Assembly (NCBI GenBank): GCA_003243445.1
Contig: QFQQ01000017.1
Location: forward strand, 1-64,000
Length of the DNA stretch: 64,000 nucleotides
Direction: 5' to 3'
Source: Citrobacter freundii
GTDB taxonomy: Bacteria; Bacteroidota; Bacteroidia; Chitinophagales; Chitinophagaceae
The notes under the pieces: model-generated
What the model was told of the DNA's origin: nothing
The model's database searches: none
What the model saw: the letters and a program-made list of their open reading frames with translations, nothing else
Translations under genes and position numbers: made by a program
In this document: positions 17,227 to 26,296 of the stretch, in pieces
How positions within the stretch are numbered: position 1 is the first letter of the stretch
How the letters are laid out: the number at the start of each line of letters is the position of its first letter

Positions 17227-18426
17227 TTAATTTCCGGAAAGCCTGAAAAGCAGTGATCTTACCAGACGCTTATTGGTAAATGCAGAAAGAGCTATCAATA
17301 AAAATGCAACACAAAGAACCGACCAGTGAAGGAAGGAACTCAGCTCGGGCCTTCCATACATGACAAACTGGTGGAACGCCCATTGCATCAATTGAGTCAC
17401 CAGCACTGCTGCAACAATGACGGTTATATACACAGGAATAAATAATGCAGTTACCCTCGTGCTCAACCAGGCTGGTGAATATCCAAGCGTCAGCAGTAGT
17501 TGAAGACTTTCTTTACTTCGGGCGATCACAAGCTGCAGGTAAAATGAAAACAACATCAGTGCAAGGATCACCACCAGCAAACCAAAAATACCGAGACCGC
17601 TGAAGATGCCCTGGATCACCATTTTATTTCTTCCAAGCAATGTTTTATCCTTATTCAGCTTATAGTTTTTACTGTCAGTAAATTTCAACAGATCAGTATT
17701 GTTGGCGTCTTTTGTTTTCACAAAAACACGGGAGGCCCGTACATTGCCGCCTTTTCCGAATTTCTGATTTGACCAGACAAGAAAATTCTTCGGCACAAGT
17801 ACAGAATTGACCCGGTCACTGAACGCAACGATCTTCCCGATAAATGTTTCTGACAGGCCATTGCCTTCACAGGTGATCTGAACCGGAATGCCCATTGCTG
17901 TTTCTTTTGAGATCTGCGGCAGGCCCTGCCCCGGTGCAAATACGTTGTAGATCTCGAAGAAATCTGAAGATAGAATGATCGGAATATTCAGCTGACCTTC
18001 CTGCCAGGTGAAACTTGGAGGGAGTGTGTCGATGAAATCATTGTCCAGTGTCTCCAGGAACATATCTGTATTAAAGGCGAGCACACTGCCGGCACTCAGC
18101 TTCACACGGAAATCATTTGGCAGTAATGGAGAAACACCGTCAATAAAAGGCTGCGCTTTGAGCTCAGCTAATTCCTGGTCATTAAAAAGATTTTTTTCCG
18201 GCTGACCCATTGTTTCATTTGTCACAGATTTGGTAATGGAGATATAATCGAAACCATTCCTCCGGATGCTTCCTTCTTTCAGGAGCTGCTGGATGTTGAT
18301 GAACATTTGTATCGAACACAGCAACAGCAACACGCCAATACCAAGACCAGCATACGAGAACCAGCGGGACGCTGCGTTCGTTCCGGTCTGCAGCAAAGGT
18401 TTAACAGGTTTAAATGATACAGCCAC
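17227..18426 (-). CDS. ABC transporter permease, FtsX/MacB-like
   Basis: 399 aa. One N-terminal membrane segment (about 25-45) is followed by a long periplasmic region (about 50-275) and three C-terminal membrane segments (about 285-310, 330-360, 370-392). This is the layout of FtsX/MacB-type permeases that work mechanically on periplasmic substrates rather than transporting across the membrane. It lies 9 bp downstream of the ATPase gene, so the two probably form one transporter. Substrate unknown. The C-terminal FtsX signature is weak, so the class is inferred from topology. Confidence 0.7.
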   Translation of the reverse strand: MAVSFKPVKPLLQTGTNAASRWFSYAGLGIGVLLLLCSIQMFINIQQLLKEGSIRRNGFDYISITKSVTNETMGQPEKNLFNDQELAELKAQPFIDGVSPLLPNDFRVKLSAGSVLAFNTDMFLETLDNDFIDTLPPSFTWQEGQLNIPIILSSDFFEIYNVFAPGQGLPQISKETAMGIPVQITCEGNGLSETFIGKIVAFSDRVNSVLVPKNFLVWSNQKFGKGGNVRASRVFVKTKDANNTDLLKFTDSKNYKLNKDKTLLGRNKMVIQGIFSGLGIFGLLVVILALMLFSFYLQLVIARSKESLQLLLTLGYSPAWLSTRVTALFIPVYITVIVAAVLVTQLMQWAFHQFVMYGRPELSSFLHWSVLCVAFLLIALSAFTNKRLVRSLLFRLSGN

Positions 18427-18435
18427 GATAAGAAA

Positions 18436-19077
18436 TTATAAATGAAACAGACGGGTGAAAGGAAAGAATTCGATCCGCTCAAGGTCGGCAAATATGATGG
18501 ATGCCTGCCGTGCCTTTGCCTCTTCAAGCATCAGCTCCATGGCCCGTAAAGAATTCTTATTGTCAAGATGACTGAATGGTTCATCAAGCAACAAAAAATC
18601 GAATGGCTGCATCAGTGCGCGGATGATCGCCACACGTTGTTGTTCGCCATAAGAACAGGTGCGTGCCAGTGAATCCAGTTTATTCCCAATCCCCAGACGT
18701 TCGGCCATCTCACCGATCTTCTCTGCCGGATGAAATGGATTCAATTGCCGTTTGATCTCCAGATTCTCCTGTACGGTCTGACCCGGAAACAAACGTAGAT
18801 CCTGGAATACGATACTGATATGATCCTTACGCATCACAGCCATTTCTTCCTGATTTACCTGGCGGATATCCTGCTGATCATAACGGATCGTTCCATCGAA
18901 ATCACGGCGCATGCCATACAGGAAATTCACCAGTGAAGATTTGCCGCTTCCGGAAGGCGCAACGATCTTGATCAGTTCTCCTTTTGTCCACGCAAGGTCC
19001 TTACCCCAGATCTCTGAAGTTTGCGTACGGCTTTTTTCAAAATATGTGGGAAGCAGATTGCTTATGGTCAGCTGCAT
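18436..19077 (-). CDS. ABC transporter ATP-binding protein with degenerate motifs
   Basis: 213 aa from MQLTISNLLP. An upstream in-frame ATG (19191) would add 38 residues that fall in a word-type inverted repeat, so it is rejected. Walker A is APSGSGKS (40-47), Q-loop Gln92, signature CSYGEQQR (141-148) in place of LSGGQQR, Walker B FLLLDEP (161-167), D-loop SHLD. The switch His is absent: IIFADLE has Asp198 there. Family resemblance is to LolD/MacB-type ATPases. It pairs with the downstream FtsX-like permease; ATP hydrolysis may be altered. Confidence 0.82.
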   Translation of the reverse strand: MQLTISNLLPTYFEKSRTQTSEIWGKDLAWTKGELIKIVAPSGSGKSSLVNFLYGMRRDFDGTIRYDQQDIRQVNQEEMAVMRKDHISIVFQDLRLFPGQTVQENLEIKRQLNPFHPAEKIGEMAERLGIGNKLDSLARTCSYGEQQRVAIIRALMQPFDFLLLDEPFSHLDNKNSLRAMELMLEEAKARQASIIFADLERIEFFPFTRLFHL

Positions 19078-19106
19078 GTGCCTGGGTTGGAAAGTCTGTA
19101 TAAAAA

Positions 19107-19198
19107 TTGACCGTTGTTCGTTGATCGTGGTCCGGTTACTGCTTTTATCGTGTTTGCGATGGGCGGTGAAGTGACAACGATCAACTGACAACGGTCAA
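19107..19198. repeat. TTGACCGTTGT-word inverted repeat
   Basis: TTGACCGTTGTtcGTTGATCGT (from 19107) pairs with ACGATCAACtgACAACGGTC (to 19198), leaving about 45 bp in the centre. It is a second family of palindromes built from short words, lying between the DUF4836 gene and the ABC ATPase. Confidence 0.6.
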
Positions 19199-19212
19199 CG
19201 AATTGCCGGTAA

Positions 19213-20883
19213 TTAATTAAACGCTTTTGGCGGAGCTTCAACTGAAACTGCTGAATCAACTGCTGCGTCCTGATAACGCGCAGCATTTTCTTTATGGATT
19301 GCAGCGATCTTGTCTGCATACTTATTCAGCTGTTTCAAACTGTTTGTTCCTTTATCCTGCAGGTTGATCTCCAAATGGAAAGTTGCACTGCCATTTTTAT
19401 AATCTGCATTCGTCAGCGCCTCTTTCCAGACGTTTTTAGATTCATTCAGGATCCTGATGCCGGTGCTGTCTTTGATCTCTTTGTCAAGGATCGTGAACAG
19501 GCGTTGTGCATTAAAGTACAGTCCAAACTGGTGACCTGTCAGCTTATCGGAATAAGCGGGCTTGTTATTTCCTGCAAAGAATCCCTCATTCAGCGCGGGC
19601 GTATTGCTCGTAACAAGCCATCCTTTTTCCACCTTAACGGAAGCTACAGAAGCAGGCACTTTTTTGATTTCTTCCTGGAAGATATTATAGAGTTTATCGA
19701 ATGATTTCTGATCATCGATGGAAACACCAAATACATAACTTGGTTCCGATTTGGTAGTGGTATAGCTGGCAGGTTTACCATCGTAACCTTCGTATCTTAC
19801 TGTGTCCTGTCTTGTGCTGATATCTGAAATGGCAAAAGCCATATCACCTTTAAAGGCTTTGCTGATATCTTCCATGGAGATCCCTTTCTGGCCGAGGAAC
19901 ATATTGGCGATGCCGTCAGCGCCGATCAGTTTAATCATGTCCATCAATGCGCCCATTGGGTAGCTGTATGCACCTGCAAACAGTACATCGCCGCCCGGCA
20001 GACGGTTCACCAGGTCGCTGGTCACACCTTTGGAAGAGTATTTATCAAATACTTTGGCGAGTTCTTTACCATAGTATTGTTTACCATCCAGGTTGATCTG
20101 GCCATTATCAAAGCTCAGTGATACGGTGCTGAAGCTGCCTTCAGTCAGTGTGCTCAGTTTAAGCATGCTCATCATACCCATGCCCATGTTGTTGGTCATG
20201 GAACTTGCATTGAACCACATCTGGAGATCGCCTTTTGCTGCGATCAGGTCTGCAAATTTCGGATCTGAATCCAGCAGTTCCTTTCCTTCAAGCGTGTAAA
20301 CGTTTTTTGCATAGGTTACAATGCTGTCCAGCGGCAGACTGGAAGAGGCATCGCCTTTTTCCATGCCTGACATCGGAGCATATACGTTTGCGCCCGGAGC
20401 ATCTGATACAGCTACGAAGGTTGTGCTATTCCAGGTGAGAACGGATTTATCGTCCAGGTTCAACACATTCAGGTCACCTGATTTTGAAGGAGTGCCTGCT
20501 GTTTTCTTGTTTGACTTCAGCATTTCTTCAAATGCCTTCTGGTCTTTGATATGTCCCTGCACGGCAATGTAATTACCACGTCCGCGCGGAGCCATGAAAA
20601 GGCAAAAGCCTTTGTCCATATCAAGCCCGGAAGCAGCAGGATCATTTAATACTTTTTGAGTAAACGCATCTTCTTTGGCAGCTTCTGCCTGCACCTCTTT
20701 GAACCAGTCGCTCTGTTTGATCTCAGCCCAGCTCAGCTTGGAAGAAAGAGATCCTGTGTTGAAATAAACTACAAATGCAGCATCTTTCGGAACAAGCAAA
20801 CCGGTCTTTCCGCCTTTCTTACAGGATACGGCAAAGAGGGCCACCGTCACTGCGAAAGCGAGTAATAGTGATTTAAACTTCAT
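19213..20883 (-). CDS. DUF4836-family lipoprotein
   Basis: 556 aa with a lipoprotein signal (Cys21 in FAVSCKKGG). The opening segment LVPKDAAFVVYFNTGSL and overall size match DUF4836 proteins, which are common in Bacteroidota and of unknown function. It is exported and probably membrane-anchored. It starts 23 bp after hisS on the same strand, so it can be read from the phosphatase-hisS transcript. No catalytic motif is recognised. Confidence 0.75.
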   Translation of the reverse strand: MKFKSLLLAFAVTVALFAVSCKKGGKTGLLVPKDAAFVVYFNTGSLSSKLSWAEIKQSDWFKEVQAEAAKEDAFTQKVLNDPAASGLDMDKGFCLFMAPRGRGNYIAVQGHIKDQKAFEEMLKSNKKTAGTPSKSGDLNVLNLDDKSVLTWNSTTFVAVSDAPGANVYAPMSGMEKGDASSSLPLDSIVTYAKNVYTLEGKELLDSDPKFADLIAAKGDLQMWFNASSMTNNMGMGMMSMLKLSTLTEGSFSTVSLSFDNGQINLDGKQYYGKELAKVFDKYSSKGVTSDLVNRLPGGDVLFAGAYSYPMGALMDMIKLIGADGIANMFLGQKGISMEDISKAFKGDMAFAISDISTRQDTVRYEGYDGKPASYTTTKSEPSYVFGVSIDDQKSFDKLYNIFQEEIKKVPASVASVKVEKGWLVTSNTPALNEGFFAGNNKPAYSDKLTGHQFGLYFNAQRLFTILDKEIKDSTGIRILNESKNVWKEALTNADYKNGSATFHLEINLQDKGTNSLKQLNKYADKIAAIHKENAARYQDAAVDSAVSVEAPPKAFN

Positions 20884-20906
20884 GGTATAGGTCTTGTTTT
20901 AGGAAC

Positions 20907-22301
20907 CTAAAGAAAAGAAAAATTCACCAGTTCGTCTAATGGCAGGGTGATTTGTTTGCCACTGCGCAGATCCTTGATTATACAGTTGTTTTCAGCGAGT
21001 TCCTTGCTACCGATAATAATGATAAACGGTATATTTTTCTTTTCAGCGTACTTGAATTGCTTGTCAAACTTGCTGTTTTCATGGAACAGCTCGGCCCGTA
21101 CACCGCTTGTTCTCAGTTGCTGAAGCAGTAAAAATGCCTTGCGGCTTTCTGCATCTCCCAGGTTAAAGAACAGTGCCTGGCTGCCCACCTGCACTTCTGC
21201 GGGAAACAATTTCAGCTCTTCCATGACGTCATAGATCCTGTCGACTCCAAAGGAAATGCCCACCCCCGGGATCCCCGGTACACCAAAAAGACCTGTAAGA
21301 TCATCATACCTGCCGCCGCCGCCGATACTGCCCATCCGGGCATCCAGCGCTTTTACTTCAAATATGATCCCTGTATAATAATTAAGCCCGCGGGCAAGCG
21401 TGAAATCAACGGAGATATGTTGGGAACCGGCAGCTGATGATCGTTCCGGCTGCAGGTTCAGATAATCCAGCACAAACTTCAATTCGCTTATGCCGGCCTC
21501 GCCGATCGCAGTCTGACCGATCAGTTTGCTGATCTGGTCAAGCTTTTCCTCATTATTGCCATCGATCTGTAAATAGCTGGTGATCACGGAAACCTGTTCT
21601 TCGGTGATCCCTTTTTCACGAAGTTCAGCCTGCACTTTTTCCAGCCCGATCTTATCTAACTTATCAATGGCCACAGTGATATCGATCATCTTTTCCGGGC
21701 CACCGCATACTTCCGCAAGCGCAGCAAGGATCTTCCGGCTGTTGAGTTTGATCTCAACAGAGATCTGAAGACGTTCAAATACTTCTGCATAAAGAGTGGT
21801 GAGTTCTACTTCATTCACGAGTGAGGTACTTCCCACCACATCAGCGTCGCACTGGTAGAACTCACGGTAACGGCCCCGCTGCGGCTTGTCGGCCCGCCAG
21901 ACGGGCTGGACCTGGTAACGTTTGAAAGGAAAGCTGAGAGTACCCTGGTTCATGGCCACATAGCGGGCAAAGGGAATGGTAAGATCATAACGGAGTGCGC
22001 GTTCGGTGATGTCTTTTGTGTTCTTGCCCTGTAATATTTTTTCAAAACCATCTCTTGCAGCCTGTTCTTTCTCTTTTCTGTCGAGGCCATTATTGAGTAT
22101 TTTGAAAATAAGTTTATCGCCCTCGTCGCCGTATTTGCCCATCAGGGTCTCAAGATTTTCCATAGCCGGTGTTTCCAGCGGCTGGAAGCCATAGAGTTCA
22201 AATACACTGCGGATGGTATTGAAAATATATTGACGTTTGCGTACAGTATCAGGCCCGAAGTCGCGGGTGCCTTGTGGTAAACTGACAGTTGGTTTTGCCA
22301 T
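20907..22301 (-). CDS. hisS: Histidine-tRNA ligase
   Basis: 464-aa class II aminoacyl-tRNA synthetase. Seen: the N-terminal LPQGTRDFGP, motif 2 region (WRADKPQRGRYREFYQCD), the HisRS histidine-binding signature ARGLNYYTG, and motif 3 (GGGRYDDLTGLFG, followed by GVGISFGVDR). A C-terminal anticodon-binding domain ends the protein. Standard length, no visible damage. It is 14 bp downstream of the phosphatase gene and likely co-transcribed with it. Confidence 0.95.
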   Translation of the reverse strand: MAKPTVSLPQGTRDFGPDTVRKRQYIFNTIRSVFELYGFQPLETPAMENLETLMGKYGDEGDKLIFKILNNGLDRKEKEQAARDGFEKILQGKNTKDITERALRYDLTIPFARYVAMNQGTLSFPFKRYQVQPVWRADKPQRGRYREFYQCDADVVGSTSLVNEVELTTLYAEVFERLQISVEIKLNSRKILAALAEVCGGPEKMIDITVAIDKLDKIGLEKVQAELREKGITEEQVSVITSYLQIDGNNEEKLDQISKLIGQTAIGEAGISELKFVLDYLNLQPERSSAAGSQHISVDFTLARGLNYYTGIIFEVKALDARMGSIGGGGRYDDLTGLFGVPGIPGVGISFGVDRIYDVMEELKLFPAEVQVGSQALFFNLGDAESRKAFLLLQQLRTSGVRAELFHENSKFDKQFKYAEKKNIPFIIIIGSKELAENNCIIKDLRSGKQITLPLDELVNFSFL

Positions 22302-22315
22302 TCTTTATTCTGGAA

Positions 22316-22792
22316 TTACTCCGCCTTGACGGAAGTGTTTGCATATTTTTCGATGATTGCGTCGCAGGCTGCTGCGATCATTTTGTAAACATCATGGTAA
22401 CCGGGTTCCGGTCCGTACCATGGATCGGGAACGTCCATATCTCTTCCGGGATGGAGTTCGTTCATCAGCAGTTCCACTTTTGCCGGATCGTATTTGTTCT
22501 TGCCGATCCGTTTGATCTCAGCTTTCACATCTCCTGCCAGTGCGTAGATCCTATCATAGATCTCAAAATCTTCCGCCACCAGTTTACGCGAGCGCTGGTT
22601 ACATATATCGATCCCGTTCATCTTTGCCACTTTCTGTGAAAGGTGATGTGGCGCTTCGCCATTGTGATAGCCATTTGTGCCGGCACTTTCCACGCTCCAG
22701 TTGAGCCCCGCCTCAAACGCTTTCTGCTGCAGAATGCCCTCTGCGAGCGGACTGCGGCAGATGTTGCCGAGGCAAACCATAAGGATTTTCAT
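22316..22792 (-). CDS. Low-molecular-weight protein tyrosine phosphatase
   Basis: 158 aa from MKILMVCLGNICRSP. The P-loop CLGNICRS has nucleophile Cys7 and Arg13, and the later DPWYG segment supplies the general-acid Asp. It dephosphorylates phosphotyrosine or related substrates in the cytoplasm. The longer in-frame start at 22897 is rejected because the added 35 residues fall on a word repeat and because a TAnnTTTG element lies just 4 bp before ATG 22792. First gene of the hisS operon. Confidence 0.9.
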   Translation of the reverse strand: MKILMVCLGNICRSPLAEGILQQKAFEAGLNWSVESAGTNGYHNGEAPHHLSQKVAKMNGIDICNQRSRKLVAEDFEIYDRIYALAGDVKAEIKRIGKNKYDPAKVELLMNELHPGRDMDVPDPWYGPEPGYHDVYKMIAAACDAIIEKYANTSVKAE

Positions 22793-22796
22793 GGCG

Positions 22797-22804
22797 CAAA
22801 GATA
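22797..22804 (-). promoter_or_regulatory. Phosphatase -7 element, leaderless arrangement
   Basis: Minus-strand TATCTTTG-CGCC-ATG, identical over 15 bp to the rlmN start region (10401-10415). Confidence 0.5.
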
Positions 22805-22806
22805 AG

Positions 22807-23013
22807 GATCGATGTTCGATGATCGATGTTGGATGGTCGATGGCCTGCATCCGGATGGCGATATTCGATATTCGACCAACGAATGCTTCCCGATCAAAAG
22901 TCCCGGCGGACATGGCTCTTTATTGTCAGGACATCGATTTTGTTCGCTGCATTCCGTTAAGACTTTTTAAATTTAAACCCGACCATCGGTCATCGAACAT
23001 CGATCATCGAACC
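22807..23013. repeat. CGATCATCGAACATC-word inverted repeat
   Basis: Left arm near 22807-22842 (GATCGATGTTCGATGATCGA) and right arm 22980-23013 (CATCGAACATCGATCATCGA) are imperfect reverse complements around about 135 bp of unique sequence. It fills most of the gap between two divergent operons. The remaining 23014-23115 is AT-rich and probably carries the promoter of the next operon. Related words recur at 26198-26221. Confidence 0.65.
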
Positions 23014-23115
23014 GTGAGCTAACAACTGTATGGAATTTCCACTCGCTCAGCATCTATATTTTAATCGGGAAAAATTCAAAAAATCAATAATTTGCCCGTT
23101 CCGAAAACAACATAC

Positions 23116-23358
23116 ATGATTGAAGAATATGAACAGAAGAGGAAAAAACAGGTGGCGCTCATGCGTTCGGTGTTTGATTATGGCACCGGCTCGGTGATTT
23201 TGCTTTTTGGTGTATTCCTTTTCTTCAGGGAAAAATTTGACATTGCGTTCAATGAGCGGTTCAAACCGGACATCTGGGATAAATTGATCGGTGTAGTGTT
23301 CTTTTTATATGGAAGCTGGCGGATATACCGGGGTTACAAGAAAAATTATTTTAAATGA
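23116..23358 (+). CDS. Small membrane protein of unknown function
   Basis: 80 aa from ATG 23116 (MIEEYEQKRKKQ); an alternative TTG start at 23092 would add 8 residues. Two hydrophobic segments (about 17-36 and 52-70) suggest two membrane passes with a short periplasmic loop. It overlaps the next gene by 4 bp (ATGA), indicating translational coupling with the PstS-like lipoprotein. No family recognised. Confidence 0.6.
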   Translation: MIEEYEQKRKKQVALMRSVFDYGTGSVILLFGVFLFFREKFDIAFNERFKPDIWDKLIGVVFFLYGSWRIYRGYKKNYFK

Positions 23359-24287
23359 AAGGGTATAAAGGCCACTATTTGATGATCGTTGTTGCCTTGT
23401 GCTGTATGCTGTTCGCCGGTTGCGAATCGTACCAGGATAAAAGAGCAAAATTGTCTGATACAGAGAAAAGGGGAAGGATCGTCATCAGTGCAGATGAATC
23501 ATTTAAACCGATCATAGACGCACAGGTTGAAGTATATGAATCCAATTTTCCGGGTACGCATATCGCCGTTCAGTACAAGCCTGAGGCAGAATGCCTGAAA
23601 GATCTGTTGAAAGATAGTGTCAGGATGATCATTGCCACGAGAAAAGCCAGTCCTGCCGAAGACAAATTTCTGGTCGATTCGCTTCGTATCGGGCCTTCGC
23701 AAGCTGTTGTTGCAAGAGATGCGATTGCTGTGATCGTACATCCGCAGGCACAGGATTCTATATTTACAATGGATGAATTAAGGGAGATCCTGACAGGGAA
23801 ATTTAAGAAAAATTTAATCCCGGTATTTGATGGTATTCAGGCAACCAGCACCGTACGGTTTATCGTCGATTCTGTATTGCATAATGATGCGCTGACTCCC
23901 AGGGCAATGGCTGCTCCGACGAGTCAGGAAGTGATCGAATACGTTGCAAATCATCCGGACGCAGTAGGATTGATCGGTGTAAGCTGGATCGGCAACAAGG
24001 ATGATGCAAATCAACTGAGCTTTCTTAAAAAGGTCAAAATAGCGCAGTTAGAAAGCACAGATGTTCCAGGCAGCTATGTATTACCAGTGCAATTAAATAT
24101 TTACACAAAACGGTACCCTATGGTACGTGATTTGGTATATATACTGAAAGAGAAACACCGGGGTCTTGGAAACGGATTTGCAGATTTTATGAGAGGTCAG
24201 ATCGGTCAGCTTATTTTCCGGAGAGCTTACCTGGTGCCGACTCAGAAAAAATTTACCCTCCGGCCTGTGCAACTCAAGGATGAATGA
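23355..24287 (+). CDS. PstS-like substrate-binding lipoprotein
   Basis: 310 aa with a lipobox (LFAGC, Cys23). The mature part resembles PBP-like/PstS phosphate-binding proteins: GRIVISADESFKPIIDAQ, ATRKASPAE, VVARDAIAVIVHP, MDELREILTGK and GLIGVSW. No PstCAB permease or ATPase is next to it. Instead it sits between a small membrane protein and a TPR protein, as in Bacteroidota loci that I recall being linked to ExbB/ExbD/TonB genes. It may be an accessory sensor or binding subunit rather than part of an importer; this is inference. Confidence 0.75.
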   Translation: MKGYKGHYLMIVVALCCMLFAGCESYQDKRAKLSDTEKRGRIVISADESFKPIIDAQVEVYESNFPGTHIAVQYKPEAECLKDLLKDSVRMIIATRKASPAEDKFLVDSLRIGPSQAVVARDAIAVIVHPQAQDSIFTMDELREILTGKFKKNLIPVFDGIQATSTVRFIVDSVLHNDALTPRAMAAPTSQEVIEYVANHPDAVGLIGVSWIGNKDDANQLSFLKKVKIAQLESTDVPGSYVLPVQLNIYTKRYPMVRDLVYILKEKHRGLGNGFADFMRGQIGQLIFRRAYLVPTQKKFTLRPVQLKDE

Positions 24288-24333
24288 ACAAAGTAGTTAT
24301 ATTTACAACTCTTAAAAAAAAGCGAAAAGTAAC

Positions 24334-26088
24334 ATGAAGAAATTTTCCATCGCATTTTTGGTGACGGCATTGCTGGCATTCAGTGGTGTGAGTATGGCTC
24401 AGTCACTTCAGGATGGCATCAATGATCTTTACGCACAACGTTTCAAAGGTGCTCAAGCCACTTTTGAAAAGCTGGTAGCGGCTAATCCCAATAATATTGA
24501 TGCGGTTTACTGGCTCGGTCAGACCTTCATTGAAGCAGACAATGTTCAAGCCGCCAAAGATGTATACGACAAAGCGCTTCTGGCAAGTGCAAACGCGCCA
24601 TTGGTGATCGTGGGCAGAGGACAGGTTGATCTGATTGAAAACAAAATCAGCGAAGCCCGTCAGCGTTTCGAAGCAGCTATTACAATGACACGTGGAAAAA
24701 AAGGAGATGATCCTACTATCCTCAATGCTGTTGGCCGCGCGATCGTGGATACCTACAACGACAAAGACAAAAAAGGCGATATCAATTATGCTATCGAAAA
24801 ACTCGAAGCAGCAGCCCTCCGCGATCCAAAGAATGCGGAGATCTTCCTGAACCTTGGTAATGCTTACCGTAAAGCACGCCCGGGCGAAGGTGGTGGTAAA
24901 GCTTTTGAAAATTATAAAAAAGCAAACGAGGTTGCTCCAAACTTTGCAGCACCTTATTATCGCCTGGCTCAACTGTTTTATTCGCAGCGTAACTGGGAAT
25001 TGTATGAGCAATACCTTAACGACGCGGTTGCCAAAGACGCCCGTTTTGCGCCGGCTTATTATGATCTCTATTACTACAAAGTAGGCCGTCAGGACTTTCC
25101 GGCAGCTGAGGCTTTTGCGAAAAAATATGTTGAAACATCTGACCCTGATCCGCAAAACGATTATCTGCGTATCCAGATCCTTTGGGCTCAGAAGAAATTT
25201 GATGAGGCTATCGCAGGTGCAAAAAATTTGATGGCTCAGGCCGGTCCTAAAACAAACGCAAGAGTTTACAGATTGCTGGCTGACTCATACGTTCAGAAGA
25301 AAGATACGGCAGCTGCCAAACCTTTCATTGATGACCTTTTTGCGAAAGCAAAACCTGAAGACATCAATGCGAATGACTATAAGCTGAAAGCTGATATCTA
25401 TTCAACCATTCCCGGAATGGAAGATTCTCTGCTGGCTTATTACAAACAGGGTGTTGCAGCAGATACTGTTCTTGAAAATAAAATCGAGCTGCTGAAAAAA
25501 GGTGTGGAGTACTTCCGTGCTAAAGCAACAGCTGATAAAAGCAAGGCTTATCTCCGCGAAAGTGAAGGCGATCTTGCTCAGATGCTGGTGGATCTGAAGC
25601 CAAAACCAACGATCAATGAAATGTTTGACGTAGGTCGTGCTTATTATTTCGGAGGTGCTTATCAGAAATCTTATGCATCTTTCATCAGGTTCTCGGAAAA
25701 ATATCCCGATGAAGTATATGGCTGGGAATGGAAACTGAATAATGCGAAGATCCTGGATTCAACCAAGAAAGACAGTATCGCTGTTCCTGACGCGATGAAA
25801 CTGGTTGAGTTCTCTGAAAAAGATACTGCGAAATATAAAAAGCAGATCATCTCAGGTGCATCATTCCTGGTGGACTATTATGCTAACACCGCGAAAGATG
25901 GTGTGAAGGCAATGGAATATGTGAAAAAGATCCGCGCACTGGATCCTAACAATGAAAACTGGAAAAGGGTAGAAGAGCAGCTGCAGAAATCAGCGAGCCA
26001 GCCTCAACCCAAAGGCGGAACCAACCAGCCAAAAACCGGTTCTTCCGGAAAGAATGAAAGCGGTCGGAAGGAAAGCACCAATGTTTAA
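24334..26088 (+). CDS. Exported tetratricopeptide-repeat protein
   Basis: 584 aa. Signal peptide MKKFSIAFLVTALLAFSGVSMA with cleavage near AQS. Multiple TPR-like helix pairs follow from about 25 to 540, for example AVYWLGQTFIEADNVQAAKDVYDKAL and AEIFLNLGNAYRK. The C-terminal 35 residues are low-complexity and polar (QPQPKGGTNQPKTGSSGKN). It is a periplasmic or outer-membrane scaffold, 46 bp downstream of the PstS-like gene and probably co-expressed. Specific partners are unknown. Confidence 0.8.
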   Translation: MKKFSIAFLVTALLAFSGVSMAQSLQDGINDLYAQRFKGAQATFEKLVAANPNNIDAVYWLGQTFIEADNVQAAKDVYDKALLASANAPLVIVGRGQVDLIENKISEARQRFEAAITMTRGKKGDDPTILNAVGRAIVDTYNDKDKKGDINYAIEKLEAAALRDPKNAEIFLNLGNAYRKARPGEGGGKAFENYKKANEVAPNFAAPYYRLAQLFYSQRNWELYEQYLNDAVAKDARFAPAYYDLYYYKVGRQDFPAAEAFAKKYVETSDPDPQNDYLRIQILWAQKKFDEAIAGAKNLMAQAGPKTNARVYRLLADSYVQKKDTAAAKPFIDDLFAKAKPEDINANDYKLKADIYSTIPGMEDSLLAYYKQGVAADTVLENKIELLKKGVEYFRAKATADKSKAYLRESEGDLAQMLVDLKPKPTINEMFDVGRAYYFGGAYQKSYASFIRFSEKYPDEVYGWEWKLNNAKILDSTKKDSIAVPDAMKLVEFSEKDTAKYKKQIISGASFLVDYYANTAKDGVKAMEYVKKIRALDPNNENWKRVEEQLQKSASQPQPKGGTNQPKTGSSGKNESGRKESTNV

Positions 26089-26111
26089 TTCAATAAGTTA
26101 ACATAGACTTC

Positions 26112-26136
26112 AAAGCCCCTCGAAAAGAGGGGCTTT
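26112..26136 (+). terminator. Intrinsic terminator after the TPR gene
   Basis: AAAGCCCCTC (26112-26121), loop GAAAA, GAGGGGCTTT (26127-26136), then TTCTTT. Confidence 0.9.
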
Positions 26137-26273
26137 TTCTTTATGTCGGCTATCGTCGATGCTCAGATCAAATCACAACCTGAAATCTCCCTCTACCATC
26201 GGCCATCTAACATCGAACATCCCCGCATCCCGTCTCATTTAGAATTAATATAGGATTATTGATGTTGCTACCT

Positions 26274-26281
26274 TATTTTTG
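26274..26281 (+). promoter_or_regulatory. Candidate nuo operon -7 element (TATTTTTG)
   Basis: Exact TAnnTTTG match 15 bp before the nuoA start. No convincing TTG -33 element at the usual spacing. Confidence 0.4.
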
Positions 26282-26296
26282 CCCGAGGTTTAAATT

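Noticed and set aside
22793..22897. Longer N-terminus for the phosphatase
   Set aside because: The 35 added residues come from the CGATCATCG word repeat and the promoter element; the family begins at MKILMVCLGN.
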